NCBI GenBank assembly: GCA_029844215.1
Contig: CM056723.1
Coordinates: forward strand, 4,796,980-4,860,979
Length of the DNA: 64,000 nt
DNA from: Przewalskia tangutica
Lineage: Eukaryota; Streptophyta; Magnoliopsida; Solanales; Solanaceae
Reading direction: 5' to 3'
The position numbers and the translations under genes were made by a program. Shown piece by piece: positions 12,517 to 23,105 of this stretch. Positions within the stretch are counted from its first letter, which is position 1; each line of letters opens with the position of its first letter. The notes beneath the pieces were generated by a model, which worked only from the letters and a program-made list of their open reading frames with translations, made no database searches and had not been told where the DNA came from.

Positions 12517-12698
12517 TAGGCGTTTGGCTATGAAACCAAATATTTTTCACTTTATTTGGAATTTTGAAGATGGATTCTGTTTGGTTATAGTTTTTGCAAG
12601 TAATGTTTGGTTGTTTGAATGTACCGTAGGTGAAAAAAGTGAAAATAACGTTTTAGGCGTTTCCCAAAATGCAACGAATTTTCATGATCAAACGCTGA
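12517..12698. mobile_element. MITE-like element in the MTP 5'-UTR intron
   Basis: The left end 'taggcgtttggctatga' and the right end 'catgatcaaacgctga' are imperfect inverted repeats of the hAT-MITE type seen across Solanaceae ('gcgtttgg...' termini). The element is about 180 bp and non-coding. No clean 8-bp target duplication is visible. Confidence 0.5.
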
Positions 12699-13257
12699 TT
12701 TTTAAATAAAGTGAAACAAGGATTTTGTCTTCTGGGTCGAGCTAGTCGCACGTGACTTGCCTAGTGCGAGTTACCTCTCCTAGTTTGCGAGCTATTGCAC
12801 AGGAGCTGAGTTTACCATGTGCGCATCCAAAAAGTAGCGGCTGTGGGTTCTCATGTCATAAAAAAGTGGAAAATCCTGAAAAAATGAAAAATTCTCGTGC
12901 TAATTATGTTTGTCAGATATTATAAGCTTAATCACGATGTTTATACACTTCAAAAATAATGCAGAAACATGTATCTATATCATAGAACCTATACTAAAAA
13001 GTATCTAGTCCATTAATGCTGCATCAACTTTTCTTGAGTACATTTCAAACTAACATCTACTTTAGATTTACAGATAATAGCTTGACTTACAACTTAACTA
13101 GGGACTTACCATCTATTGCTTTCTTTGTTTATTCTTTTTGTTGGTGTCTCAAATGGTATATTGATGAGGTTTCAACCATTCACTTCTGGTTGCAATTCTA
13201 GTGAATCTTTCCCCACCACTTTGATATATGTCATTGAAAGAGCCTTGGGAGTGCACC

Positions 13258-13360
13258 CAGTGGCGGAACTAGAATTTTTATCAAGGGGTGTCAAAATATG
13301 AAAAAGCAAACATACGAAAAAATTAAGGAAATTCAACACATAGTATATATATATACACAC
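13258..13360 (+). repeat. 'agtggcggaactagaa' dispersed repeat fragment
   Basis: The string 'cagtggcggaactagaattt' followed by 'ggggtgtcaaaatatg' is a familiar Solanaceae interspersed sequence. A related fragment, 'cagtggcgaagcctagatat', is in elongin C intron 1 near 57199. It lies within the inferred MTP 5'-UTR intron, next to a SINE fragment. Confidence 0.5.
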
Positions 13361-13384
13361 TCTAATATTATTTTTACCTATCTA

Positions 13385-13474
13385 TCCTACAAAAGTAGAT
13401 GTAAGGTTTGCGTACATCCTACCCTCCGCGGATCCCACTTTGTGGGATTACACTGGGTATGTTGTATTTTTTTA
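13385..13474 (+). mobile_element. SINE fragment with TTG-type 3' end
   Basis: It contains 'aaggtttgcgtacatcctac' and 'ttacactgggtatgttgt', the 3' part of the TTG-tailed SINE family also found at 17658, 17982, 58616 and 61299. It is flanked by a short duplication, 'acctatcta' (13376-13384 and 13475-13483). At about 90 bp it is 5'-truncated. Confidence 0.65.
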
Positions 13475-13588
13475 ACCTATCTACACAATGTGATTTTTTA
13501 GCGAATACACTCTCAACTCAAATGCTGCATTTTTACTTATTTGTAGTTCCTTCAAACAGTTGGCTAACAATATAACATATTGAAACAG

Positions 13589-14713
13589 ATGGAACAACAA
13601 GAGGATCCCAAGTCTGAAATAAAGCATTTGCTGGGAGCTAAATGTAATGACCACTGTCATCGAGCTCATTTTTCTTGCAATCCAATTTGCTCATTCTCAG
13701 AGCAAGAGCATAGTATGTTGGATTCAAGACAAAGGTCAAAGTCGACTATGAAACTTTGTGGGCTCATAATCTTTTATGTAATGGTCATGGCAGTGGAGAC
13801 CATTGGAGGGGTAAAAGCCCACAGCCTCGCGGTTCTAACTGATGCAGCTCACTTGCTTAGTGATGTTGTTGGATTTTCTATTTCTCTTTTTGCTGTTTGG
13901 GTGTCCGGATGGGATGCGACTAAAGAACACTCTTTTGGATACCACCGACTTGAAGTTTTAGGAGCCCTTATTTCTGTACAGCTGATATGGCTCATCTCCG
14001 GTTTTCTGATTTACGAAGCAATCGAGAGAATGTTTCAAACAAATGCCAAAGTGAATGGGAAGCTTATGTTTGCTATTGCTGCATTTGGTCTCGTTATAAA
14101 CTTCATCTCAGTTGTGTGGCTTGGCCATGATCATTCTCTCCTTAGCCATTCATTTAGTCCTTGCAAGGATCACGATCACAATCATGATCATGAAATGCAA
14201 GAATTGCATCCAAGAAATGAAGAAGAGAGCTCGAAATTGGTAGCATCATCCTCTAGTTGCAGCAAACATTCAAACATAAATATCGAAGGGGCGTACCTAC
14301 ATGTTATATCTGATTTAATACAATCTGTTGGTGTGATGATTGCTGGTGCTATTATGTGGTACAAACCAGAATGGTTGGTGGTTGATCTTCTCTGTACTAT
14401 TTTTTTCTCGATATTTGCTCTTAGTACTACTGTTCCCATGCTTAGAACTATCTTCTCCTTATTGATGGAGAGGACACCAAAGGAAGTTGATATTGTTCAA
14501 CTAGAGAATGGCCTAAAATCTTTAGCAGGAGTCAAGGATGTTCATGACCTGCATGTTTGGGCCATCACTATAGGAAAAATTGTTTTGTCCTGTCACGTTG
14601 TAGTCGAACCAGGAGTCGACCAATATGAAATTATTCAGAAGGTTAGGGAACATTGTGACCCGACATACAGAATTCATCATGTAACCGTACAAGTTGAACC
14701 AGCTTCATTGTAG
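13589..14713 (+). CDS. MTP: Metal tolerance protein, cation diffusion facilitator (MTP1-4 clade)
   Basis: An uninterrupted 374-residue CDS from the ATG at 13589 to TAG at 14711. The frame extends three codons upstream only through a TTG. The product is a six-helix CDF transporter that moves Zn2+ out of the cytosol in exchange for protons, in this clade usually into the vacuole or an endomembrane compartment. Helix II carries the metal site HLLSD (His88, Asp92) and helix V carries HVISD (His238, Asp242). Between helices IV and V is a short His-rich loop (about residues 180-207, roughly eight His). A Cys/His-rich N-terminus precedes helix I near residue 55. The C-terminal cytosolic domain ends with HVTVQVEP. 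An intact CDS without introns is usual for this clade. The His loop is shorter than in vacuolar MTP1, pointing to an MTP4/MTPB-like member, which I infer rather than prove. Confidence 0.95.
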   Translation: MEQQEDPKSEIKHLLGAKCNDHCHRAHFSCNPICSFSEQEHSMLDSRQRSKSTMKLCGLIIFYVMVMAVETIGGVKAHSLAVLTDAAHLLSDVVGFSISLFAVWVSGWDATKEHSFGYHRLEVLGALISVQLIWLISGFLIYEAIERMFQTNAKVNGKLMFAIAAFGLVINFISVVWLGHDHSLLSHSFSPCKDHDHNHDHEMQELHPRNEEESSKLVASSSSCSKHSNINIEGAYLHVISDLIQSVGVMIAGAIMWYKPEWLVVDLLCTIFFSIFALSTTVPMLRTIFSLLMERTPKEVDIVQLENGLKSLAGVKDVHDLHVWAITIGKIVLSCHVVVEPGVDQYEIIQKVREHCDPTYRIHHVTVQVEPASL

Positions 14714-14937
14714 ATTGTATATATTGCTTACTTCGTATCTCTTTCTCTATCTTTCTTGTTGAGTTTTAAGTTTACAGCATTGATGTGTATGTACAATAAG
14801 GTCTCTGTTTCATTGATAGCATAATCGATTAGGGCTAGGGAGATGATTGCCAATACAATCTGAGAATTTAGACATTCTGTTAGCCAATTTTCTACTATGT
14901 TTTTCAACTTCTCAAAGGGCCAAAACATTGACAACTA

Positions 14938-15088
14938 AAAAGGACAGGGCAGCCCGTTGCACAAAGCATCCTGCATAATAGTGTCCGGGGAAGGGCCGCA
15001 CCCCAAGAGGTGTAATATAGACCTCTAATAAAAGCATTAGTGGCTACTTCCATGGCTCGAACTCGTGACCTATTCACACGGAGACAAC
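14938..15088 (-). mobile_element. Complete SINE with 16-bp target-site duplication
   Basis: Read on the minus strand it has a tRNA-like B box ('acgagttcgagcc'), then 'gcggcccttccccggac' and 'aacgggctgccctg', ending in a short T-rich tail. A perfect 16-bp direct repeat, 'aaaacattgacaacta', flanks it at 14922-14937 and 15089-15104. The intact duplication implies a relatively recent insertion. It sits 225 bp past the MTP stop codon in opposite orientation, close to or within the 3' UTR. Confidence 0.92.
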
Positions 15089-15104
15089 AAAACATTGACA
15101 ACTA

Positions 15105-16334
15105 TATAAAAAATAGTTCTATTTTTCCCTCTTTCATTATAAAGACGATATCTGGAAATGCCCATGTCTTCTTTGGTTAGTTTCTAAATTTATTTGCATT
15201 AAGCACTAATCACCAACTGGAGTTCCCAACTTGTGCCTTCTGCAATTTTGAGAGGTCACCTTTAACTAAGTTGTCAGCCGTCCACTATGTGACTTCTTCG
15301 TCTACGGAAAAGGGTCATTTTTGTTCTTTGCAACTTGCAAATCAAAACAACTAAAGAGATGTAGACAGCCACAAGAATCGAATTCAATTGCTATTAGTGC
15401 ATTGCATCATATGTTTGCATCAAAGGGCAACTTTATATTAACTGTCTTGTGATTAGTTTTTTTCCCCTCCCATTTTCGACAACTTTGTCGTTCTTGTTCT
15501 TGTCATGTTCTATTAATGTCTTACAAAGGTCAAGGGCGTGCTTCTATTTTTCTCGTGTCTCTAATAAAATTAATTCGACCTTTCTGTCTTGCAAAGTCTT
15601 TCAAAAATCAGAAAACATTAGTGGTTAAATCTATTAAGAAAATGCCTTGGAGATGAAATAGGTCGAACCAACAAAATAATGAGAAGGGATAGAAAGATTC
15701 GATAGGGTAACTGGGTAACAAGTAAAAGGACTTTTAGTTTGGGACTTTGAATCAAAACACCTCTTACATTGTGTGGAAAACTTGTAAGTACATGTAGTAA
15801 ACTAAACATACTTCTCTTTCTTCTGCATTATCTCCATTTAAGCATCTTTCTAATGTCATTCATGTTCAAGTTTCCTTGCTTTAAATACCGACACAGAATA
15901 TTGTATTAAACCGAGATTTTCAGCAAAACCATTTGTAAAATAGAAGATAAATTGACAAGAAACACTGATGGAATAGCCGAGATTACTTTATTAACAGAAC
16001 ACAAGATAACATGCTGCAAAATAGATTGCTGCAATTGAATTAACACTCATGTCATGTGTACCATGTCCTGGAAGATCAGAGTTAATTTGTTTTGCCAACA
16101 CCACCAATATCTGCAATTTTCTTAAGTAAATGGTTAAACTGTGTATCATATGATTGTCCTAAACCACTAGACAATTAACATGCACGAGCTCTTCTTTTAT
16201 CAATCAAGGATGTAATCTACAAGCCTCTCTTGCTCTGAATGAAGGAAAAATGAGAAGAAAAAGAAGATAACCAAGGGGAAAAAACAAAAGTTTATGCCTT
16301 GTTACAAATTCTATTTCCTTTTCGAAACATCAAC
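15105..16334. other. Spacer between convergent MTP and RAB genes
   Basis: No open frame of note and no repeat I recognise. Bases nearest 16334 are probably the RAB 3' UTR; the rest is AT-rich and unassigned. Confidence 0.5.
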
Positions 16335-18317
16335 TCAAGTGGAACAGCAGCCTCTCTTCACATTTGCAGAGGTATCATTGACGTTGATGGTTGTACCATG
16401 ACCAGGAGTTGAAGTGCTCGTGGCGGCCTCCTGCGCTGCCAATGCCTTCTTGCTAATGATATGATATATATCTGTCAATATAGTCTGAAAAGCCTTGTCA
16501 ACGTTGAGAGCTTCCAATGCTGACGTCTCAAGAAATGACAGTCCTTCCTTCTCAGCTAAAGCTTGACCATCCTGCTCGGAGACTGCTCTAAGATGCTTAA
16601 GGTCAGACTTGTTTCCAGCCATTATGATTACAATATTAGAGTCTGCATGGTCTCTCAATTCCCGTAGCCACCTCAGAACATTGTCAAATGTTTGTCTCTT
16701 TGTAATGTCATAGACAAGGAGGGCACCAACTGCTCCTCGATAATAAGCACTGGTAATGGCTCGGTACCTTTCTTGCCCCGCAGTGTCCCATATCTGGGCC
16801 TTCACTGTTTTTCCCTCCACCTGCATCATAAAGTAGAAGTACTCCATCAGAGATGTCAAAAGAACAATAATTTTGAATCATCCCACATTTCCATGCCTTA
16901 ATAATGAGAAGAGATGGATCTTGCGGCTGGTAGAAAAGCAATTTACCTCATTAACTTAATAATGAGAAGAGATGGATCTTGCGGCTGATAGAAAAGCAAT
17001 TTACCTCATTAATCCACAATAGGGCGTACAAAGTTCATCACTTTCACAGTACAATATCATTTTGACATATAGGACAAAATAAACGCCAGTAAAACTCAAA
17101 TTTTCATCAGAGATAGATACTTATCTAGTTTTGCTGTCAAACATTTTCATTTTAACAGAGCAGAAAATAGGAGTATTGTATAAGGTCACACATAATTGTT
17201 TTAAGGTGCCAATGCTAAGTCATATGCAGTCCTTCTTTTCTCTCACAGATGGATCAATCTGTAACCAAGAGGGGAATCTTAGCTCAGTTGGTTGACTACC
17301 TAAATTTTCACCTTGTTGGTGTCGATTCCCACCTTGTAATCCCCCCCCCCCCCCCCACACCCCAATGTAATTAAAAAAAAATCTAACCAAGACTATACAA
17401 AAGTCCAGGTGCATATATGCAATTGTATCTTGTGCAAACATCGGAATATGATTGAATCTATAGACTATCAAAGAAATAAACTTTATTGGCGTTCATTCAG
17501 TAGATAACGACCATGTCTAAGGTGTTTGCTTTTGTTCACAATAGAAAAAGAGAAAAACAACAAAGTATGATGAGTCATTTAGTTAAAATTATGATGGTCA
17601 CATAATCACATTAAATTATCATCTTGAAATGAATAAATACTCAAATTTGACAGCTTCGCCTTGCAATCCTGCATCGTTTTGAGCCGAGAGTCTATCGGAA
17701 ACAACCTCTCTACCCCACAAAGGTAGAGTTAAGGTTTGCGTACATCCTACCCTCCTCAGACCACACTTTACACTGGGTTTGTTGTTATTGTACTCAAATT
17801 CGACAGCTTCCATGATTCAATAATCTCTCCTACATTCACATCACAAAACCACACAAACACGTAATTCCAATAGTTTAAATTAATCTTAATTTTCATGTTT
17901 CAAAGAGCAATTACAGAACTAACTTTAAAGGTTGAATAATAGAAATTAGAAAATCGCTATACGTGAAGCTCAAAGGGATTACAACAACAACACCCTAACC
18001 AGTGTAGCCCCACAAGTGGGGTCTGGGATGTTTGGATGTAAGCAAACGTTACCTTACCTTTGCGGGGAAAGACCATCGGCTCGAAAGAAAAGACACGAAG
18101 CTCAACGGAATTATGAGCACATATATTACTACGTGATGAGATTGATACATACCTGAAGAGTCCTGGTGGCAAACTCAACTCCAATTGTGGACTTTGACTC
18201 CAAACAAAACTCATTTCTGGTGAACCTGGATAAAATGTTTGATTTCCCCACTCCAGAATCCCCAATCACGACGATCTTGAACAAATAATCATACTCGTGA
18301 TCCACTCTATTCGCCAT
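16335..18317 (-). CDS. RABA: RABA (Rab11-type) small GTPase
   Basis: Two coding exons on the minus strand, 18153-18317 (55 codons) and 16335-16820 (161 codons plus stop), give 216 residues, the usual length. The intron is GT-AG and falls after TRTLQ, the customary place in this subfamily. GTPase motifs are all present: P-loop GDSGVGKS at 19-26, switch I with STIGVEF, DTAGQE at 67-72, NKSD at 125-128 and ETSA at 153-156. The C-terminus GCCST (Cys213, Cys214) is a CCxx double-geranylgeranylation site. RABA proteins drive traffic from the trans-Golgi/early endosome to the plasma membrane and cell plate. The start is the ATG at 18317; an upstream in-frame extension relies on GTG only. From memory it is closest to RABA2 or RABA1. 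The 1.3-kb intron holds three SINEs. A non-coding upstream exon ending at 18689 is likely. Confidence 0.96.
16897..17012. repeat. Tandem duplication, 2 x 58 bp, in the RAB intron
   Basis: The unit starting 'cttaataatgagaagagatg' at 16897 repeats from 16955 with a single visible difference ('ctggta' versus 'ctgata'). It lies about 75 bp inside the intron from the exon 2 boundary. Confidence 0.92.
17271..17383 (+). mobile_element. SINE with tRNA-like head and poly(A) tail in the RAB intron
   Basis: The head reads 'cttagctcagttggttgac' (box A) and 'ggtgtcgattccc' (box B), a plausible Pol III promoter. It is followed by a run of 16 C, then 'ttaaaaaaaaa'. The 9-bp direct repeat 'taaccaaga' flanks it at 17262-17270 and 17384-17392. 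The box A/B spacing and the A-tail make a SINE far more likely than a functional tRNA gene. Confidence 0.8.
17658..17790 (+). mobile_element. TTG-tailed SINE in the RAB intron, plus orientation
   Basis: It contains 'gagccgagagtctatcgg', 'aaggtttgcgtacatcctac' and a 3' end 'gggtttgttgttattg'. A 20-bp target duplication beginning 'tactcaaattt' or 'tactcaaattc' (one mismatch) flanks it at 17638-17657 and 17791-17810. Confidence 0.88.
17982..18092 (-). mobile_element. TTG-tailed SINE in the RAB intron, minus orientation
   Basis: On the minus strand it runs from 'gagccgatggtctttccccg' to a 'gttgttgttgt' tail at about 17982. Its target duplication (17961-17981 and 18093-18113, starting 'acgtgaagctc' and 'acacgaagctc') has three mismatches, so this copy is probably older than the one at 17658. 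It sits head to head with that related SINE. Confidence 0.85.
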
Positions 18318-18926
18318 GATGATCACGTTGATCTCTTCTCTTCTCTCTCAAAACCTACACAATCGAACAAACTATTCTCAGATCGGCAACACTCCCGATC
18401 TAATCGGATCCACATAAACAGAGGCTATTTTGGCACACGTAGGTGCGTTGATTTTCAATTCAAACACAAGAAAATATTACTCTTCGTCACAATTTACGTG
18501 ATACTTTTCAGATTTTGAGATTCAAAGTCTTTTTTTACCGTCTTTTTCATGTTATTTTTAAAGTAATTTTTCAAATTTGTAAATTTTATTTTAGATTTCA
18601 TATCTGAATTCACATTAAATTAAATTATTTGACCCACGAACATAAATTGACACAGATAAAATAATATGTACGACGATGTAAAGCTTACCGGAAGTAGAGA
18701 TCAGAACGGTGTCGTTCGGAGATGATTGAGGAAGAAAATGGATGAATGAGAAGAGAGAAAGCTGGAAATAACAATTATGGTTCGAATCGTTGTAGTTTTG
18801 AAACGGCCAATGTTACTACTTTTGCTCATTTTATTATTCATAATTTTTTTCTTTATATACTCGGTCCAAGAAAAAAAACAGTTGTATTATTACTACTAAT
18901 ACATTTATAAAATGTACCTCAAATAT
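18318..18926 (-). promoter_or_regulatory. RAB 5' UTR, probable UTR intron and promoter
   Basis: On the minus strand a donor 'acttccg|gtaagc' at 18689/18688 and an acceptor-like 'attgtgtag|gtttt' near 18352 suggest a non-coding first exon (about 18689-18800) spliced to the exon that carries the ATG. Pyrimidine-rich 'ctttctctcttctc' in the putative exon is typical of plant leaders. The 5' LTR of the nested copia element starts at 18927, only 100-250 bp upstream of the likely transcription start. Confidence 0.45.
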
Positions 18927-19237
18927 TGTTTGGTACAATAATATACATTAGATATACATTAGTATATTATTTCTATTTCTGGCTTTCAGTTTAAGTCAAT
19001 TAGTCCAATTGTAATGTGGTTAGAGTAGTTGACTATATTTGTAAGAAGGGCTAATAGTTGCAAAGTAGCAACTATAAATAATTATAGCCATTTGAGAAAT
19101 GTTATCAGAAAAAGGTTGGACAAAACTCATTCTCTCTCTCGTTGCTTTCTCTTCCAAACTGTTCCACTTAGAAAGCTCAGCATACTGAGCCTCACATACA
19201 TCCACTGCAAATTACCGGTGGATTGAACATTTTAACA
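18927..19237 (+). repeat. Left LTR of the copia element (311 bp)
   Basis: Starts TGTTTGG, ends TTTTAACA, and matches 48866-49168 throughout apart from its first 20 or so bases. It lies just upstream of, and divergent to, the RAB gene. Confidence 0.95.
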
Positions 19238-19536
19238 TGGTATCAAAGTCATGCAAGATGAATCAGGGAGAGTTCTGCAAATCTAAGAGCAGACACCGGA
19301 GAATTCAGCTTGTAGAGGTTTGATTTAGCTTGTGTATCGATTTACTTTAGAATCGATCTCGTTTGAAAATCGATTTCTGTGTATCAGTTTCTATATCTGT
19401 TTAGTTGTTGTTGTTTTTTTGGATTCGATAATTGGCGATCGATCTATCAGTCGATCTCTGTGTTCATATTGTTTCTGTTTTCCGATCCTGAATTCCTGAT
19501 AATCATTCAACAAATTAGTTATGAAAAGTAAGATCT

Positions 19537-20640
19537 ATGGAAAATACAACAACATTACCATCGGCGACTATAGAGAAGAGTTCGAATTCTAGTCCAGAAA
19601 TTATCGATCATAACTATCCTTTGTTCCTGAGTGCTTCAGACAGTGTAGGAGTACTGCAGGTAGATATTCAATTAATAGGAATGTAAAACTATACGCTATG
19701 GAGTAGAGCGATGGAACTAACACTGTTGATGAAGAACAAAATTGGTTTCATCGACAGATCTATAAAACGCGACACGTATCGGCCCAATCACATAAGACAG
19801 TGGGATAGATGCAATGCCTTGGTGATGTCGTGGATAATGAAGAATATCGATAAAAATCTGCTGAGTGGAATCCTATACAGAACTAGTGTCGCTGCTGTGT
19901 GGAAGGATTTGAAGGAAAGGTTCGATAAAATCAACCTCTCGAGAGTGTATCAACTGAAGAAGGAGTTAACAATGCTTAATCAGGGAGTTTCACCAGTAGC
20001 TCAGTATTATTCTAGACTGAAGGACTTATGGGACGAAATTAACTCGATCATACCACCTCCTATATGTGAGTGCACGAATCCTAGAGAGTATATTGCTCAT
20101 CTGGGAAGTCAGAGACTGCTGGAGTTCCTTATGGGACTGAACGATGGCTACAATCAAGCAAAGAGTCATATCTTGTTGATATCACCCACACCTAGTGTAA
20201 ACCAAGCCTATGCCATGATAGCACAAGATGAAAGCCAAAAACATAACTCCTCTTTGGGGAATTCAGTCGACAATATGGCACTCACAAGCAGGGCTTCCTT
20301 CAATAACAACAAAAATAAGAAGTATGATACATATGCATTTTGTGATTATTGCCACATGAAGGGACACAATAGAGAAGGATTCCATAAGCTGATGTATTAC
20401 TGTGACTATTGCAAGGAATTCAGTCGACAATATGACACTTACAAGCAGGGCTTCCTTCAATAACAACAAAAATAAGAAGTATGATACATATGCATTTTGT
20501 GATTATTGCCACATGAAGGGACACAATAGAGAAGGATGCCATAAGCTACTGTATTACTGTGACTATTGCAAGAAGCAATGACACATTCAAGAAAAATGTT
20601 ATAAACTAATAGGATATCCTTCAGATTATAAAGGGAATCC
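19537..20640 (+). pseudogene. Copia gag remnant (UBN2-type gag with zinc knuckles)
   Basis: The reading frame starts at the ATG at 19537 and carries a gag domain with a run like 'YTLWSRAMELTL' and the later 'LMGLNDGYNQAKSHIL' typical of copia gag. A nonsense codon TAA lies at 19684. A 157-bp tandem duplication (copies starting at 20259 and 20416) falls on the CCHC zinc-knuckle region and shifts the frame because 157 is not a multiple of three. In the first copy one knuckle Cys is replaced by Phe. A further TGA occurs in a second knuckle near 20579. The protein cannot be made intact. Confidence 0.9.
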
Positions 20641-20834
20641 CTCATATTATAAAGGGAAGAATAAGGTTAATGCAGTTATGGCAACACAGAATGAATGGAA
20701 TGGTTTGACTCAGCTTTCTGCATACCAACAGGAACAACTACATCGACGCGATGGTGAGGGCACCGCATGCCGGAGAGAATGATGCCGATGATGAATCATA
20801 GTAGCGAAGTGCATGCATCATTGTTGCTGCAAAA

Positions 20835-22817
20835 GTGAGTATGGCAGGTAAATCTACTCATGTTGAAGGTAACAGTAGTCCATGGACAGGTAAATCTACT
20901 CATGTTAAAGGTAACAGTAGTCCATGGATAGTTGATTCAGGAGCTACTAATCACATGATTAAAAATAAAAATGTGATTGAAACATCTCACTTGACAGAAA
21001 ACTCAAGGCATGTACAACTGCCTAATGAGAGTTTTGCTCCAATTACACAGACTGAGAAATGTAGATTGACAGGAGGTGAACTCATAGAACATGTCCTTTG
21101 TGTGCCAAGCTTTCAATTTAACTTACTTTCAGTGTCTAAGTTGACCAAGGAGTTGAATTGTAGTGCGAGATTCTTTCCTGACTTCTTTGTGTTGCAGGAT
21201 CTCTTCACTGGGAAGGTGAAGGAGATTGGTAGAGAAGTAGATGATTTATATGTGTTGGATTCTACAAGGAGGCAGGGTAGATTGGTGGCTGCACAGGCTC
21301 ACATATCAAGGGTCAGTGCAGGAGAATTGAAGGCTGCTTTATGGTACAAAATATTAGGTCATGTTCCAATGAGTGTACTTAGGAAAATAAGTGCTTTCAA
21401 TAATAATTATAGCTTCACAATTCAACATTGTGATGTATGTCCCATGGCAAGACAAACTAGGTTGTCATTTCCCACTAGCAGGAGCATGACTAGCTTTCCT
21501 TTTGAGTTACTGGATCTTGATGTTTGGGGACCATACAAGGTTCCCACATATACTGGAATGAGATTCTTTCTAACTGTAGTGGATGATTTTACTCGATGGA
21601 CATGGGTATTCCTTTTACATATAAAGTCAGATGTTTCTTCTATGATAAAAGAGCTATTTCTGATGATTAAAACTCAGTTTGTTTCTCAGGTTAAGTATGT
21701 CAGATCAGACAATGGTTCAGAATTTATAAATAGGTCTTGTAAAAACTTGTTTTAACAATTAGGAATTGTACATCAAACATCTTGTCCCTATAGCCCCCAA
21801 TAGAATGGAGTAGTCGAGAGGAGGCACATGCACATATTGGAACTTGCAAGAGCCATCAAGTTTCAGAGTTGTCTACCAGCCAGATTCTGGAGAGACTGTG
21901 TAGAGGTTGTTGTATACATCATGAATATATTACCATCTGTGGTGTTGGGGAATATCTCACCATATGAAAAAATATACAAGAAGGCACTTGTTCTATCTCA
22001 TTTAAGGGTTGTTGGATGTCTTTGCTATGCATCTAATCTAGTGAAGGCTGATAAATTCGATACCAGAGCCATCAAGGCAGTATTGCTGGCGTATTCCTCC
22101 TGGCAGAAAGGCTATAGATTGCTGAATTTATCTAACAATATTATATTTGTGAGCAGGGATGTTGCATTTTATGAGGATATATTTCCTTTCCAACAACAGA
22201 GACCACTGGATGTTGACATTAATATGAACTCAGGACAATCACAGCAAGGTGAGATGGAGACTGATATTGATGTCTTCCAACAGATTCCGGATGATGTTAC
22301 AACAGATCATATGGCACAACCACAAGATGTCACGGCAGTTGAGGAAAGGGCACATGAGAGTACACAGGAGGAGAACAATGCTCATTCGATAAGTCAACGG
22401 ATAGCGATCTTCTACGATTACGTTGAACCACCATTGAGGAGATCAGATAGAAATAAGAGGCAACCTGCATGGTTGAGAGATTTTATACAGGTGCCACACA
22501 CAGGAGATGCAGAGAATAGAAAGGGCTGCTTATATCCTATGTCAAATAATCTTAGTTATGCCGGATTAAATGCAAGATATCAGAGTTATATTGCTAAACT
22601 TGAGGTTGAACATGAGCTAACTTCTTATTCTTCAGCAGTGAAGGATACCATATGGGTCGATGCTATGAAACTTGAAATGCATGCTTTGGAGAGTAACAAT
22701 ACATGGGAAGTCACTGATCTTCCAGCACACACAAGAAGGCAATTGGATGTAAATGGATCTACAAGATCAAATATAAGGAAAATGAAGAAGTGGAAAGAGT
22801 TAAGGCTAGATTGGTAG
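20835..22817 (+). pseudogene. Copia protease and integrase remnant
   Basis: The aspartic protease signature WIVDSGATNHM is near 20926. A gag-pre-integrase segment (HC...CDVC zinc-binding motif) and an integrase core follow, with the acidic residues visible in LDVWGP, RSDNGSEF and NGVVERRH. Two in-frame stops, TAA at 21753-21755 and TAG at 21801-21803, separate the second Asp from the catalytic Glu. The frame continues through the integrase C-terminus and a linker to the start of RT, where a frameshift occurs near 22730. Confidence 0.92.
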
Positions 22818-23105
22818 CCAAGGGTAACAATCAAAAGGAGGGAGTAAGATGGTGACTATGAGAGCTGTGATCTCAGTGGCTGCTTCTAAAGGCTGGAACA
22901 TATACCAAATGGATGTATATAATGCATTCTTACAAGGTGACCTTAATGAAGAGGTGTACATGAGTATGCCTCGAGGATTTGATAACCAACAAGAGAAGGT
23001 GTGCAAGTTGATTAAGTCATTATATGGCTTAAAGCAAGCTTCTAGGCAATGAAACATAAAATTAACCACTGCCTTGCAAAGCTCAGGATTTGTTCAAAGT
23101 CAATT
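22640..23105 (+). pseudogene. Copia reverse transcriptase, N-terminal half
   Basis: It contains the 'WIYKIKYK' region and 'QMDVYNAFLQGDL', carrying the first catalytic Asp. A small deletion and frameshift near 22845 removes the segment usually preceding the first palm strand, and a TGA replaces a Trp codon near 23050. The coding sequence stops at the insertion point of element A (target duplication 23101-23105). Confidence 0.9.

Noticed and set aside
13580..13588. Start of the MTP protein three codons upstream
   Set aside because: That start would be TTG. The ATG at 13589 directly follows a likely splice acceptor and is the natural start.
16692..16941. Short frames opposite or overlapping RAB exon 2
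   Set aside because: Shadows of the RAB coding exon in other frames.
17271..17345. Functional tRNA gene in the RAB intron
   Set aside because: Box A and box B are present, but a C-run, an A-tail and flanking direct repeats show a SINE; the arms do not form a clean cloverleaf.
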